Shown: piece after piece, positions 34,585 to 46,535 of the stretch | How positions within the stretch are numbered: position 1 is the first letter of the stretch | How the letters are laid out: the number at the start of each line of letters is the position of its first letter | Source: Lethocerus indicus | Lineage: Eukaryota; Arthropoda; Insecta; Hemiptera; Belostomatidae | Assembly: GCA_019843655.1 (NCBI GenBank) | Contig: JACDQD010000004.1 | Coordinates: 33,882,900-33,946,899, forward strand | DNA length: 64,000 nt | Direction of reading: 5' to 3' | Notes under the pieces: model-generated | Told to the model about the DNA's origin: nothing | Seen by the model: only the letters and a program-made list of their open reading frames with translations | Database searches by the model: none | Made by a program: the position numbers and the translations under genes

Positions 34585-34796
34585 CTGCGAACGGTATGGC
34601 GCCGGCGTGTGCTTCTGCACTTGGTATGGAAGCCGGCGCCATTTCGGTCAACAGTTGGGGTAGGCTTCAAAGCGTCGGTATGCGCCCCTTGACGTACTGC
34701 CTGAGGAAGAAAGGCGACATGTCCGCGGCGAGTCGCCAGGCCCTTCAGCACGCTGCAGCTTCGCTGACGCCGCGTTGTTCTCCTCTTTGGGCGCAG
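34585..34796 (-). CDS. UBR4: UBR4 exon 15, frameshifted
   Basis: Acceptor TTAG, donor GTAACT. DMSPFFLRQYVKG, FEAY, QLLTEM, RLPYQVQKH align with DMSPFFLRQYVKGHAADVFE, AYTQLLTEMVLRLPYQIKK. Indels fall near 34676 and 34642. Confidence 0.9.
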
Positions 34797-34924
34797 CTAA
34801 TCAAATATATATATATATATAAATAAATATCGGTCCCGGCGATGGTTCGGAATGGGCCGATGATTCACATCCTGGCCAGAATGGAGAATCGAATAAAATC
34901 GGTGAGAACGAAATTAAAACTACC

Positions 34925-35062
34925 GTTTTTGTGGTCTGCGAGGGTTCGGAAGGAATTCTGTCTCTCCTCTCGGTGGTCCGGTCTCCGATATGTTTCGCCT
35001 CGGCCGCCATCTTCAGTAGTGGTCTGAGTCACTTTAGTGGTATATGGGATGCTTGTTTGTGG

Positions 35063-35117
<55 letters not shown>

Positions 35118-35249
35118 TGCCCTCTGCTTTTCTTTTTCTAGACGTGATGGTTTGCCGCCGCCATCTTCAGTAGCATGTCAGTAGTCACGTGCAGCACTTT
35201 GACTGTGTCACTTTCACATGTACTGCAGTGGTTTGTCAAGAAACATGTC

Positions 35250-35302
<53 letters not shown>

Positions 35303-35530
35303 TCAGATGTACATAAAGTGACAGCGGTGAGGATGCCCAAAAACATCAGTGCTAACTAACAGTGACTACTGAATAGCGCTACACCCAGCGCTAGTCTAGA
35401 AAGATATGACTACGGCTCCAGAAAAAGAACCGGGAACAGTCTAGCAAAAGAGACCAGGAAACTCAGAGAGAAACGCTAACCTATATATCCAACAACCTCA
35501 GAACGCAGATACACACAGGTATATCAAATT
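34925..35530. repeat. Expanded foldback element with (TA)n inserts
   Basis: Left arm TTTGTGGTCTGCGAGGGTTC, right arm ending AACAACCTCAGAACGCAGA. Two (TA)n tracts (35067-35114 and 35253-35298) and two copies of GCCATCTTCAGTAGC lie inside, so it seems to be a nested or duplicated insertion. Confidence 0.7.
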
Positions 35531-35597
35531 ATGATCGCTGCATTCTCTAACAAGTAGTCATGTAATAAAGTTAGCGTTACGGTGTTAGCATTGCACC

Positions 35598-35738
35598 CTC
35601 TTCCAGTAGGTGATGAGCTCCTTGAGCAGCGTCAGGCAGTAGTCGATGATGCCCGACTGGATCAGCGTGTTGGCCGTCGTCTAAACAAAGTTCGAGTTGT
35701 CCGACTTTGAGGCGCACTGGGGCGCGACATCAGAACGC
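35598..35738 (-). CDS. UBR4: UBR4 exon 14, frameshifted
   Basis: Acceptor TTCGCAG. SVLMSR, KSDNSNFV, then TTANTLIQSGIIDYCLTLLK followed by ELITYWK align with SVFMSRTKSGSKSS, and ATAAALLSSGAVDYCLHVLK plus SLLEYWK. The first codon is completed from the preceding exon (A+GC = Ser). Confidence 0.88.
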
Positions 35739-35842
35739 CTGCGAACCAAAGAAACACACCTGCGTCGTGGGTGCCGAGACCGAAACAAAGTAGAATTTCT
35801 TCACGATCACAGAGAATCGAAATATATAAACGGGCGGCTTAC

Positions 35843-36013
35843 TCAATAGGCGCATGATGACCAGCTGGACTTCGGCGGTGCGGGTTCGATTGCATATCTC
35901 ATGCGGTCCGGATTGTTCATGGCGAGTAGAGATAGGACGGCGTTGAGAAGGTTCTCGAGGCACGACCGGCTCCTCTCCTCCTCGCCCAAATCAGATGTCA
36001 GCATCAGAACAAC
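35843..36013 (-). CDS. UBR4: UBR4 exon 13, frameshifted
   Basis: Acceptor TTTCCAG, donor GTAAGC. VVLMLTSDLGEEERSRSCLE then NLLNAVLSLLAMNNPDRM, and after one indel TAEVQLVIMRLLS. The human counterpart is VILMLTTDLDGEDEK...LDNLLSQLIAEL and LNEVHLVVMRLLS. Confidence 0.92.
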   Translation of the reverse strand, partial: VVLMLTSDLGEEERSRSCLENLLNAVLSLLAMNNPDRMRYAIEPAPPKSSWSSCAY

Positions 36014-36184
36014 CTGGAAATATCAATATCATATCAATTATATGCCAAATCAGCATCAGAACCAATATATACCAATTATATATACACAACGTATATTAAG
36101 TATTTTTTATTAGTCCCGATACACCGGGGCAGAATTGACTCGAAATAATAAATTACAAGAACAACAATTTTCAATCAAAATATT

Positions 36185-36935
36185 ATTTAAAAAAAGACCA
36201 TTTTAAAAAGACCATTTTCTAGGACAGATAAGCCATTTTCTGGACTAATAAGACCATTTTCTGGACTTTATTAAGACCATTTTCTGGACTAGTAAGACCA
36301 TTTTCTGGACCAATAGACTAATAAGACCATTTTCGGGACTAATAAGACCATTTTCTGGCCTAATAAGACCATTTTCTGCCTAATAAGACCATTTTCTGGA
36401 TAATAAGACCATTTCTGGCCTAATAAGACCATTTTCTGCCTGGCATCTGGACCATTTTCTGGAACTAATAAGACCATTTTCTGGACTAATAAGACCATTT
36501 TCTGACTGACTAGTAAGACCTAATAAGACCCATTTTCTGGACTAATAAGACCATTTTCTGACCATTTTCTGTAATAAGACCATTTTCTGGACTAATAAGA
36601 CCATTTTTCTCTTATAAGATTTTCTGGCCATTTTCTGGAGGGTTCCCATCCCACCTAATAAGACCATTTTCTGGCATCAAAGACCATTTTCTGGACCATA
36701 AGACCATTTTCTGGACTAATAAGACCTCTGACTAATAAGACCATTTTCTGGACCAATAAGACCATTTTCTGGCCTAATATACAGCGAAGACCATTTTCTA
36801 ATAAGACCACGGACTAATAAGACCATTTTCTGACCTATAAGACCATTTTCAAACCTATAAGACCACCATTTTCGAGGCCTTATAAGACCATTTTCTGGAC
36901 CACACCATTTTTCACTATAGTAAGACCTTAGCTAA
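36185..36935. repeat. 21-bp minisatellite in a UBR4 intron
   Basis: Head-to-tail TAATAAGACCATTTTCTGG-type units, about 30 or more, many truncated. Frames in it are repeat artefacts. Confidence 0.93.
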
Positions 36936-37083
36936 CCAACACCATAACCTGACCTATTGTAGGGTCAACCCTTCCCTCGCGGACCACAAAACAGGTAGTG
37001 TTAAACTAAGATATTTTGTTCCCCTATTATTACCCGGAACCGGCCTTTTTATTTTCGTTTTATTTATCTATCGGTTCCGTTAC

Positions 37084-37237
37084 CTGCATGAACGGTATCG
37101 CCGTGGCGACCTCCGATGCCGCGTGCAGTAAGTAACGTATGTACGAAGCTTCGAGGGTGGCAGCCTCAGGGCGTGCAGTGTCCTGCCGCCTTCCTGTTCG
37201 GGCGCTGTTCCCCTCCAGCCCGTCCCGCTTCCTGGTT
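37084..37237 (-). CDS. UBR4: UBR4 exon 12, frameshifted
   Basis: Acceptor CATACAG, donor GTAACG. LHALRL in one frame, then TLEASYIRYLLHAASEVATA and IPFMQ in another, align with RLHMVRLMLLERLLQTLPQL and RAIPYMQ. The 5' part (QEAGRAGGEQRP) would be the acidic/Gly-rich linker. Confidence 0.8.
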
Positions 37238-37299
37238 CTGTATGGCGGCGAGAGAGAGAAAAAAATAAATATAATATCGGACAATTCGATACCTATCCG

Positions 37300-37805
37300 G
37301 GGAGGTCGGCAACTAAGTAATTGCGGAATTCACCGGCGACAATCGGGCGTTGTACATTGTCTTAAGTACAACATATTCGGCACAGATAAACCGTATAAGA
37401 TACATTAGGCTTCTCCAATGTCCCCTATTGAACTATGACCTCAATAATGGCCTTTATTCGGGGGGGTCATCGTCGACCTCCTCCACAGGACGCCCTCAGG
37501 AGCTCCTCGCTTTTAAACGAAAAATCCCCAGGACGAATTTGCCATCCTTTTAACGCTTCATCACCGCATACCGGCATGCATTACTTTTGATAAAAAGCAA
37601 AATGTAACGGAAACGCCCACCGGTTCACCGTCTTTTAGCTTTTATACAGACACACAATTCAACCGGTCGATGTAATTTTGATACCGAATATTTCAGAAAG
37701 GACCATAATAACGTATCGTAAGAATCATATCTGTGCAAAGATGTTGACGTATTTTAAAAAAATGTATGTACGCCACTTTGTTGGCTTGTATGGAATTCTG
37801 AAATT
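37300..37805. mobile_element. Mariner-type MITE, copy 5
   Basis: GGCAACTAAGTAATTGCGGA at the left end; interior shared with copy 1 including TTTTAGCTTTTATACAGACA; right end degraded (GTTGGCTTGTATGGAATTCTG). Confidence 0.78.
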
Positions 37806-38084
37806 AAAAGCCCGACAGGAAAAAGAAACTTTAATATAAAAATGTTTTTTTGTTATATTTCAGTCTGATTTTTCTCCCCTAAAAGTTTCGTTCCCCTGGT
37901 GAAATTTTTTCGGATTTAATAAAAAAAAAAAAAAAATTTAAAATAAAATTCCCGGCCCGTAGAGGGTTGGTTAAGAACATCCTGTATAGGGATGAATCTC
38001 GCCTGAAAATTATTTATTTTGAATACCACCCACTAGAATATATTGACTAGATATTATATTTCAAAACTATGAAAACACAAAGGT
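37806..38084. other. UBR4 intron, nothing recognised
   Basis: AT-rich lead-in to the satellite with an A-run at 37921. Confidence 0.5.
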
Positions 38085-41000
38085 TCAACAATTTTTTTGA
38101 CCATATTTTTAAATTTAATCAATCGAAAACACCCTGCAAATATTCCCCATTAGGCTAAGATTATTTATATGTATATAGAAATATATAAATATATATATAG
38201 AAAATGGGGAGAATTTCTACGAAAACGGTTCCGTCTCAACAATTTTTGACCGAAAGACATTTTTTAAATTTAATCAATCTGCATTACTTATGATTATTTA
38301 TATGTATATAGAAATATATAAATATACATATATAGAAAATGGGGAGAATTTCTACTGAAAATGGTTCGGTCTCAACAATTTTTGACCAAAGACATTTTTT
38401 AAATAATCGAATCGAAAACACCCTGCAAATATTCCCCATTAGGCTAAGATTATTTTATGTATATAGAAATATATAAATATACATATATAGAAAAGGGGAG
38501 AATTTCTACGGAAAACGGTTCCGTCTCAACAATTTTTGACCAATGACATTTTTTAAATTTAATCAATCGAAAACACCCTGCAAATATTCCCATTAGGATG
38601 ATTATTTATATGTATATAGAAATATATAAATATACATATATAGAAAATGGGGAGAATTTCTAATGAAAACGGTTCCGGTCTCAACAATTTTGACCGAAGA
38701 CATTTTTTAAATTTAATCGAATCGAAAACACCCTGCAAATATTCCCCATTAGGTTATGATTATTTATATGTATATAGAAATATATAAATATACATATATA
38801 GAAAATGGGGGGAGAATTTCTACGGAAAACGGTTCCGGTCTCAACAATTTTTTGACCGAAAGACATTTTTTTAAATTTAATCGAATCGAAAACACCCTGC
38901 AAATATTCCCCATTAGGTTACGATTATTTATATGTATATAGAAATATATAAATATACATATATAGAAAATGGGGGGAGAATTTCTACGGAAAACGGTTCC
39001 AGTCTCAACAATTTTTTGACCGAACGACATTTTTTTAAATTTAATCGAATCGAAAACACCCTGCAAATATTCCCATTAGGTACGATTATTTATATGTATA
39101 TAGAAATATATAAATATACATATAGAAAATGGGGAGAGAATTTCTACGGGTTCCGGTTCCAACAATTTTGACCGAAACGACTTTTTAAATTTAATCGAAT
39201 CGAAAACACCCTGCAAATATTCCCCATTAGGCTAAGATTATTTATATGTATATAGAAATATATAAATATACATATAGAAAATGGGGAGAATTTCTACGGA
39301 AAACGGTTCCGTCTCAACAATTTTTGACCGAATGACATTTTTTAAATTTAATCGAATCGAAAACACCCTGCAAATATTCCCCATTAGGCTACGATTATTT
39401 ATATGTATATAGAAATATATAAATATACATATATAGAAAATGGGGAGAATTTCTCAGACAAACGGTTCCGTATTTTGACCGAAGACATTTTTTAAATTTA
39501 ATCAATCACACCTGCAAATATTCCCCAATTTCTCTGAGAAAACGGTTCGGTCTCAACAATTTTTGACATTTTTAAATTATTTATACATTTTTTAAATAGA
39601 AATAAAATATACATATATATAGAAAATGGAGAATTTCTACGAAATGGTTCGGTCTCAACAATTTTTTGACGAAAGACATTTTTTAAATGAATCGAAACCC
39701 TGCAAATATTCCCCATGATAGAAAATATAAATATACATATATAGAAAATGGGGAAGAATTCTCTAGCGGTTGGTTCTCCAATTTTTTGACCGAAGATTAT
39801 TTATTATTAGGTTAAGATTATTTATATGTATATAAATATATAAATATACATATATAGAAAATGGGGGAGAATTTCTACTGAATGGTTCCAGTCTCAACAA
39901 TGACAGTAAATTTTCGAATCGAAAACACCCTGCAAATATTCCCCATTAGGTTCGATTATTTATATGTATATAGAAATATATCGAATTTAATGAAATATAG
40001 GCCAATTATTTACATGTATATGGGGGAGAAAATTAGAAAATTACGGAAAACGGTTCGGTCTCAACAATTTTTGACGAAAGACATTTTTTAAATTTAATCG
40101 AATCGAAAACACCCTGCAAATATTCCCCATTAGGTTACGATTATTTATATGTATATAGAAATATATAAATATACATATATAGAAAATGGGGGAGAATTTC
40201 TACGGAAAAGCGGTTCGGTCTCAACAATTTTTGACCGAAAGACATTTTTTAAATTTAATCGAATCGAAAACACCCTGCAAATATTCCCCATTAGGTTATT
40301 AGGTTGATTATTTATATGTATATAGAAATATATAAATATACATATATAGAAAATGGGGAGAATTTCTACGGAAAATGGTTCCGGTCTCAACAATTTTTGA
40401 CCGAAAGACATTTTTAAATTTAATCGAATCGAAAACACCCTGCAAATATTCCCCCGATTATTTATATGTATATAGAAATATATAAATATACATATATAAA
40501 ATTGGGAGAATTTCTCGGAAAAGCGGTTCTCTCAACAATTTTTGACCGAAAGACATTTTTTAAATTTAATGAATCGAAGAAACACCCTGCAAATATTTCC
40601 CTTTAGGCTGGATTATTTATATCGTATATAAATATATAAATATACATATATAGAAAATGGGGAGACATTTCTACGGAAAATGGTTCCAGTCTCAACAATT
40701 TTTTGACTGAAAGACATTTTTTAAATTTAATCATCGAAAACACCGCAAATAGGTTCCCCATTAGGTTACGATTATTTATATGTATATAGAAATATATAAA
40801 TATACATATATAGAAAATGGGGAGAATTTCTACGGAATGGTTCCGGTCTCAACAATTTTTGACCAAAGACATTTTTAAATTTAATCGAATCGAACACCCT
40901 GCAAATATTCCCCATTAGGTTCGATTATTTATATGTATATAGAAATATATAAATAACATATATAGAAAATGGAGAATTTTGACGGTTCCGAATTTTGACC

Positions 41001-42145
41001 GAAGACATTTTTTTAAATTTAATCGAATCGAAAACACCCTGCAAATATTCCCATTAGGTGCTACGATTATTTATATGTATATAGAAATATATAAATATAC
41101 ATATATAGAAATGGGGGAGAATGGGGGAGAATTTCTACGGAAAATGGTTCGGTCTCAACAATTTTTGACCGAATGACATTTTAAATTTAATGAATCGAAA
41201 ACACCCTGCAAATATTCCCCATTAGGTTCTGATTATATGTATATAGAAATATATAAATATACATATATAGAAAATGGGGAGAATTTCTACGGAAAAACGG
41301 TTCGGTCTCAACAATTTTTGACCGAATTTTTTAAATTTAATCGAATCGAAAACACCCTGCAAATATTCCCCATTAGGTTAAGATTATTTATATGTATATA
41401 GAAATATATAAATATACATATATAGAAAATGGGGAGAATTTCTACGGAAAATGGTTCCGTCCCTGTCTCAACAATTTTTGACCGAGACATTTTTAAATTT
41501 AATCGAATCACATGAAAAGATGATTATTTATATGTATATAGATTATTTATATGTATATAGAAATATAAATATACATATATAGAAAAGGGGAGAATTTCTA
41601 CCGGTCTCAACAATTTTTTGACCAAATGACATAAATTTAATCGAATCGAAAACACCCTGCAAATATTCCCATTAGGTTACGATTATTTATATGTATAAGA
41701 TTATTTATATGTATGGTTCCGTCTATAGACATTTTTTAAATTTAAAATCGAAAACATATATTCCCCAATATACATATATAGAAAATGGGGGAGAATTTCT
41801 ACTGAAAACGGTTCGGTCTCAACAATTTTTTGACGAAAGACATTTTAAATTTAATCGAATCGAAAACACAAATATTCCCCATTAGGCTACGATTATTTAT
41901 ATGTATATAGAAATATATAAATATACATATATAGAAAATGGGAATTTCTACGGAAATTTCTCTACGGAAAAGTTCGGTCTCAACAATTTTGACAATTTTT
42001 GACGAAAGACATTTTGACCGAAGACATTTTTTTAAATTTAATCGAATCGAAAACACCCTGCAAATATTCCCCATTAGGCTAAGATTATTTATATGTATAT
42101 AGAAATATATAAATATACATATATAGAAAATGCGGGGAGGTATTT
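38085..42145. repeat. 164-bp satellite, subfamily B, about 25 copies
   Basis: Same unit architecture as subfamily A but with fixed differences: GAGAATTTCTACGGAAAACG for GAAGAATTTATGCGGAAAATG, TTTAATCGAATCGAAAACACC for TTTAAACCATTCGAAAATACT. Full copies (38.76-39.06 kb) are 164 bp; many others are shortened, and the array is most broken at 39.5-40.0 and 41.5-42.0 kb. Confidence 0.95.
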
Positions 42146-42580
42146 TATCAAAAAATTCATCATGCTACTGAGGCATCCCTCCACCGAAAAAAAGAAATAA
42201 AATATAAAAGCCAATTAATAACTCTGTATTATATTGTATTTTGGAAGGATTTGAAAGTGCGATACCGATAAAAATGGGAGAAAACGATGGGAAGAACAGA
42301 AAAAAGAAAAACCAACGATTGGTAATAAATAGCCAAAAAAAAAATGCTGTACATAAATAGAGATAAGGTTTGTAGCGGTGCAAAGAATTATATAGAAGCT
42401 GAGGGAAAACATTCAAATTACAAAATATCGAGCAGAAAACCACAAAAGAAAAACCAGATTATTTTAAAGCGAAGGGAAATGGGGAAAATTTCGGTATCTA
42501 AAAATATGTGCAGCCAAAAAAAAAATCAAAAAAGAAAAGCCAATTGATAATTCGGTGTTATATATATGAAACATATTCAC

Positions 42581-42641
<61 letters not shown>

Positions 42642-43269
42642 TTCCAAAGTCAAAATGTCGATTACTTTTGGGTACCCCTGAAATCTGACCACAATTCCAT
42701 AGTAACGACGGAAAAAGAAAATCAAATCGATAATTCCATATTATATATTAAATATATAAGTTAGTGTTGAGGGAGGGCCTTAGGGTTGTCCTATCCCTGT
42801 AGTAATACTCTGTTACTGAATATTCTATTCCCGAAAATAATTCCTGTATAATGTCGACGGTTCCGAAATTCGAGATTTCTAATTATTACCGCCACCAGAC
42901 ATTATTGCGGAGTGAAAAAATTCTGTAGTAAAAAAAATAAAAAATTGGAGGTTACGCTACACCCAGTCGACTTAATCGGTATTTCCATTGTCGGAAAATA
43001 TTTTTAAAATAATGAATTTCGGCAGTCGCCTCAATAGTGGTTTAACTTTGTCAGGAACAACAGTAGGGATGCTACTGAAGACACTCCAAGCACGTTCCAG
43101 TGACTCCAGCGACCCTGAGTGGATTTGGATGTGGAGAGAGAGAGAGAGAGGCAGGGAATGGATATTTGAGCTAATAGTTGTTCGTCCGGAGGGGTTTAGG
43201 CCGGGAATTTCAGTCGCTTTATTATATGGATCGGCTGGAATTTAGAACTCGCGAAATTTGGTATATATG
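42146..43269. other. UBR4 intron, no gene
   Basis: AT-rich, with (TA)n at 42581-42638 followed by an end of the GTAATCGACATTTTGAC MITE (about 42640-42670). Lys/Asn-rich open frames here come from A-runs. Confidence 0.5.
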
Positions 43270-44110
43270 TATTATATCAGGCTGCCGAATTTCCAGGAAA
43301 GGACAATGGTATTGTCGGTTTTGTGGAGTCGTCTGTCTGTGGAGGCGATTTAATGAGGGTAGAGGGATGGTCGGAGACTCTGGACGAATTTGCTGGTTTC
43401 AGTTTCGAGAAGATGGTTGGTATATCAGGACAGCCAGGGATTCTGGGAGTGCAGAGGAGGAGATTCGACTAGGACTGTGAATGCAGGATATCGGAGGTGT
43501 CAGGACATCAGGACACTGCCTTCAGGAGGGACAATGGTACGGATGGATGGCTCGCCTTCCTCAACACTTCTCGACGGAACGGGAAGGTGCTCTCGGAGGA
43601 GGAGATTTGATGGTTTCAGTTTCAGGATATGCAGGTATATCGGAGGTGTATCAGGACACTGCCTTCAGGAGGACAGTGGTCGGATGGCTCTCCTCAACAC
43701 TCTGAATGGCGAAAGGTGCTCTCTCGAAGAGGATTTGAGGAGATTTGGTGGTTCAGTGTCAGAAGGATATGACACTCAGGTGAAGGTCTATCAGGACACG
43801 GAGGAGGAGATTTGATGGTTTTAGTTTGCCTTCAGGAGGGACTGCTCTGTGGAGTGGTCGGATGGCCTTCCTCAACACTCTGAACGGCCGGAAAGGTGCA
43901 GAGGGAGGGATTTGATGGTTCTCTCGGGGAAGAAGACAATGGTCAGGGATGGTCTCAGCCTCCTTCAACCCTGAATGGCCGGTCCGAGGCTCTGTCCTGG
44001 TCTCAGTTTCAGAAGGAGATGTATCGGGACACCGCCCCGATTGTGGATGGACAGACATCCTCAACTCTGGTCAAATGGACACCGGGAATGGGCGGGTGGC
44101 GAATTGAAAA
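43270..44110. repeat. GC-rich degenerate tandem repeat in a UBR4 intron
   Basis: Repeating blocks GGAGGAGATTTGATGGTTT, CAGTTTCAGGATATG, TATCAGGACACTGCCTTCAG and GCTCTCCTCAACACTCTGAA in that order, spaced about 100-140 bp. It sustains 100-140-residue open frames, but with no known domain and shifting frames; I treat it as a minisatellite. Confidence 0.75.
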
Positions 44111-44236
44111 GAAAAATCCGGGCGTTAATTTCATGGACACAACCCTCCTCCCTATTATATCATCTATATATATATATATCTCTAGTTTTATATATATTTC
44201 TGTCGTGTCCGTATAGACGTGGTGTTGTTGTTATAC

Positions 44237-44365
44237 CTGGAAGGCGGGAGGGGCCGGGGTCTGTTCCTGTATGGTGTCGCCAGAAGTGGAGCTTTCCTGC
44301 CGGAGGCGTCTCGCTCGAGGATGCTTTCGGCAGCGCCGCCGCTCTCCGAACATCACCGAGCCTCC
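44237..44365 (-). CDS. UBR4: UBR4 exon 11 (acidic linker), frameshifted
   Basis: Acceptor GAAAG, donor GTATAA. GGSVMFGE, then SGGAAESILERDASGR, then SSTSGDTIQEQTPAPPAFQ match GGSVGSESGGSAVDSVAGEH and following Ser-rich residues. Joined to exon 10 in phase 0 it restores ...SPADQ-GGSV as in human SPADHGGSV. Confidence 0.82.
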
Positions 44366-44990
44366 CTTTCGGAGAAACGGAAACCAAAAGGTCTTTCAGA
44401 TTTTCAAAAAAAAAAAAAAGAAATTTTGAAAGAAAAAATAAATAGTCAGAGAGAGAGAGAGAGATAGGAGGAAGAGAATTTTTGGAAGACTCGGAAATGG
44501 GGGGGCTTAACCGCCTTCAGTGTGGCTACTGAAGACGGCGAGAGGCCTGATATAACCAACCCCCCCCAGGTCTGTTGGGCAAGAGCGGAGGTGTCCTCGC
44601 GATTCGGAGAAACGTGCTTTTAGGTTTTTCTTATTTTTCAAAATTTCGAGAGAAAATAGGTATAGAGAGAGAGAGAGAGAGAGAGAGCCCGTCCGCTACT
44701 GAAGACGGCGGGCATCCGGTTAAAAAAAACCCCGGAGACATTCTCGTTCGGCAAGAGCCTTCTTCCTCTTCGCAATTTTTCATTATTTTATCTTTCGACA
44801 TAAAAAAAAATTCGGAAAAATTTCCGGCCTGCTACTGAAGACGGCGAGCGGACCACCCCCGCAGCAAAAAAAAAACCTTATCTGCGACGGCGGACAACTT
44901 TCCGAACTTTTCGGCAGACCCCGTAAAACCACCCCCGGGAATCTTCTTCCTTCACGACTACTGAAGACGGCGGAAAGACCGAACGCGAAA
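44366..44990. repeat. Degenerate repeat including a copy of the exon 11 splice-acceptor flank
   Basis: CTACTGAAGACGGCG occurs four times (about 44525, 44695, 44831, 44956). The segment after the first includes ATTCGGAGAAACG, T-rich sequence, TTTCGAGAGAAAAT and a GA run, the same order as the acceptor flank of exon 11 (TTCGGAGAAACGG ... GA run at 44451). Confidence 0.65.
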
Positions 44991-45265
44991 TCCTCAGTAT
45001 TTAAAAGATTTTCTCTCCTTTCAGGGGCCAAGTGTAAACTCACTTTTTTGGAACCACTTGTGGACCGAATATGGGCAAAATCGGTGAACATTTTTGAAAT
45101 TTCAAAAATTTTCGATTTTTACCTCCTTTTCAGGACAAATTTAACTCAGTTTGGTACATTTGTGGACCGAATATGGGCAGAATCGGGGAATATTTTTGAA
45201 ATTTCAATAATTTTCGATTTTTCACCTCCCCTTTCAGGGGGCAAGTGGCAACTCACTTTGGGACC
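44991..45265. repeat. Divergent relatives of the 103-bp satellite, about 2.5 copies
   Basis: CCTTTCAGGGGCCAAGTGTA, then ACTTGTGGACCGAATATGGG and TTTCAAAAATTTTCGATTTT. This is the same order of motifs as the large array at 60.2-63.2 kb, but only about 70-75 percent alike by eye. Confidence 0.8.
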
Positions 45266-46310
45266 AAAATACAGAAATGTAAATATAAAATTTAAAATGC
45301 GTTTCCCTCGGAGGGTGCCAATAAAATGTGTAAATTATCACTAACTTGTGGCCAGCTCATAGTGTCATAGTGATATATTTATAACAGTACAAAATCCTAT
45401 TTTAAGCTCTGTTATAATTTTCAATCTGATTTATTACGGGGGGCTGAAAATAATATCAGTTTTTTTCAAACAAATATTTTACATCTTTCTATTGTTAATC
45501 GATGATCGGTCAAATAACTCTCATTACTCGAAACCTTAAAATTTCAGATAGCGTAGAAATAATTTATTTTTATTGAACCGAACGACGATACATCATCTTT
45601 TACACCCCCACCCCCCACCCCAAAAAAACAAAATTTTCGCATTTCAAAATCAGAGGGAAAAAAAAACCAATTTCGGAAATACGGCGCTCGTCGAACAATT
45701 TCAACTGCTGTCGATTAATTAATTATCTGAGCGCCAAAAAATTTTCATCCATCAGACTGAAATATACTCACAGACGGGAGAGATATAGATATTTCTCTCT
45801 CAAAAACCGAGCTAAAAAAAAAGAAAAAAAAGATGTTTTTTTAATTAAAATGAATGTGATTATTATGAGGGCGGCGGCGGGGGGGGGGGGTGATATTTGA
45901 AATGACCAAAAGCTATGACGGATACAATGAGAGAGAGAAAAAAAGAGGATACGAACAGCAAATTGTGTGTTTTTTTTTCGTGCGCTGAGATTTTTGCAAG
46001 AGAGAAAAATTAAAAAAAAAACAAAAAAAATGTTTATGGGTGCGGAAAAGACAAGATGAAAAATATGATGGACAGAAAAAAGAAATTTCTATCAATAATC
46101 TTACATTTTTTTTTTGCGGGGGGGTTAGTTAGAAGAGTTGCATGCAAATCGAGGGTTGTACACTGAAAGCTATCGAAATTTGTATTTTTATGTACACGGT
46201 GGTGGGGGGGGTGGGTGGGGGAAATACGACAAGACTACGACGGGAATATCCTAAAAAAAAAAAATTCGGATACCGATAACAAGCCCTAAGTCCTAAGTGG
46301 TACATATTAG
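45266..46310. other. UBR4 intron, no gene
   Basis: Low-complexity A/T with C-runs, G-runs and a GGTGGGGGGGGTGG tract at 46200. No exon recognised. Confidence 0.5.
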
Positions 46311-46317
46311 GGTATGT

Positions 46318-46535
46318 ACCCTCCAAAAAGTAATCGACATTTCGACATTGGAATTCATTTTATTTCGCTAAAAAAAAGAAACTTTAATTATTAATCTACT
46401 ATATATATATATATATTCACCGATATTATTTCCTGCCAATTTTCCGACAAATCTTCGATTCGCCTCCCTCTCGAGGAACTCCTCTCGAGACCGAAATACA
46501 ACATATCAAATTGTCGATCACTTTTGGTTACACCT
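46318..46535. repeat. Short MITE (GTAATCGACATTTTGAC family)
   Basis: AAAAGTAATCGACATTTCGAC at the left; AAATTGTCGATCACTTTTGG at the right; interior GGAATTCATTTTATTTCGC and CTCTCGAGGAACTC. Confidence 0.8.

Noticed and set aside
43390..43815. 141-codon frame as a gene
   Set aside because: It lies in a degenerate tandem repeat, overlaps other frames of similar length, and has no recognised domain.
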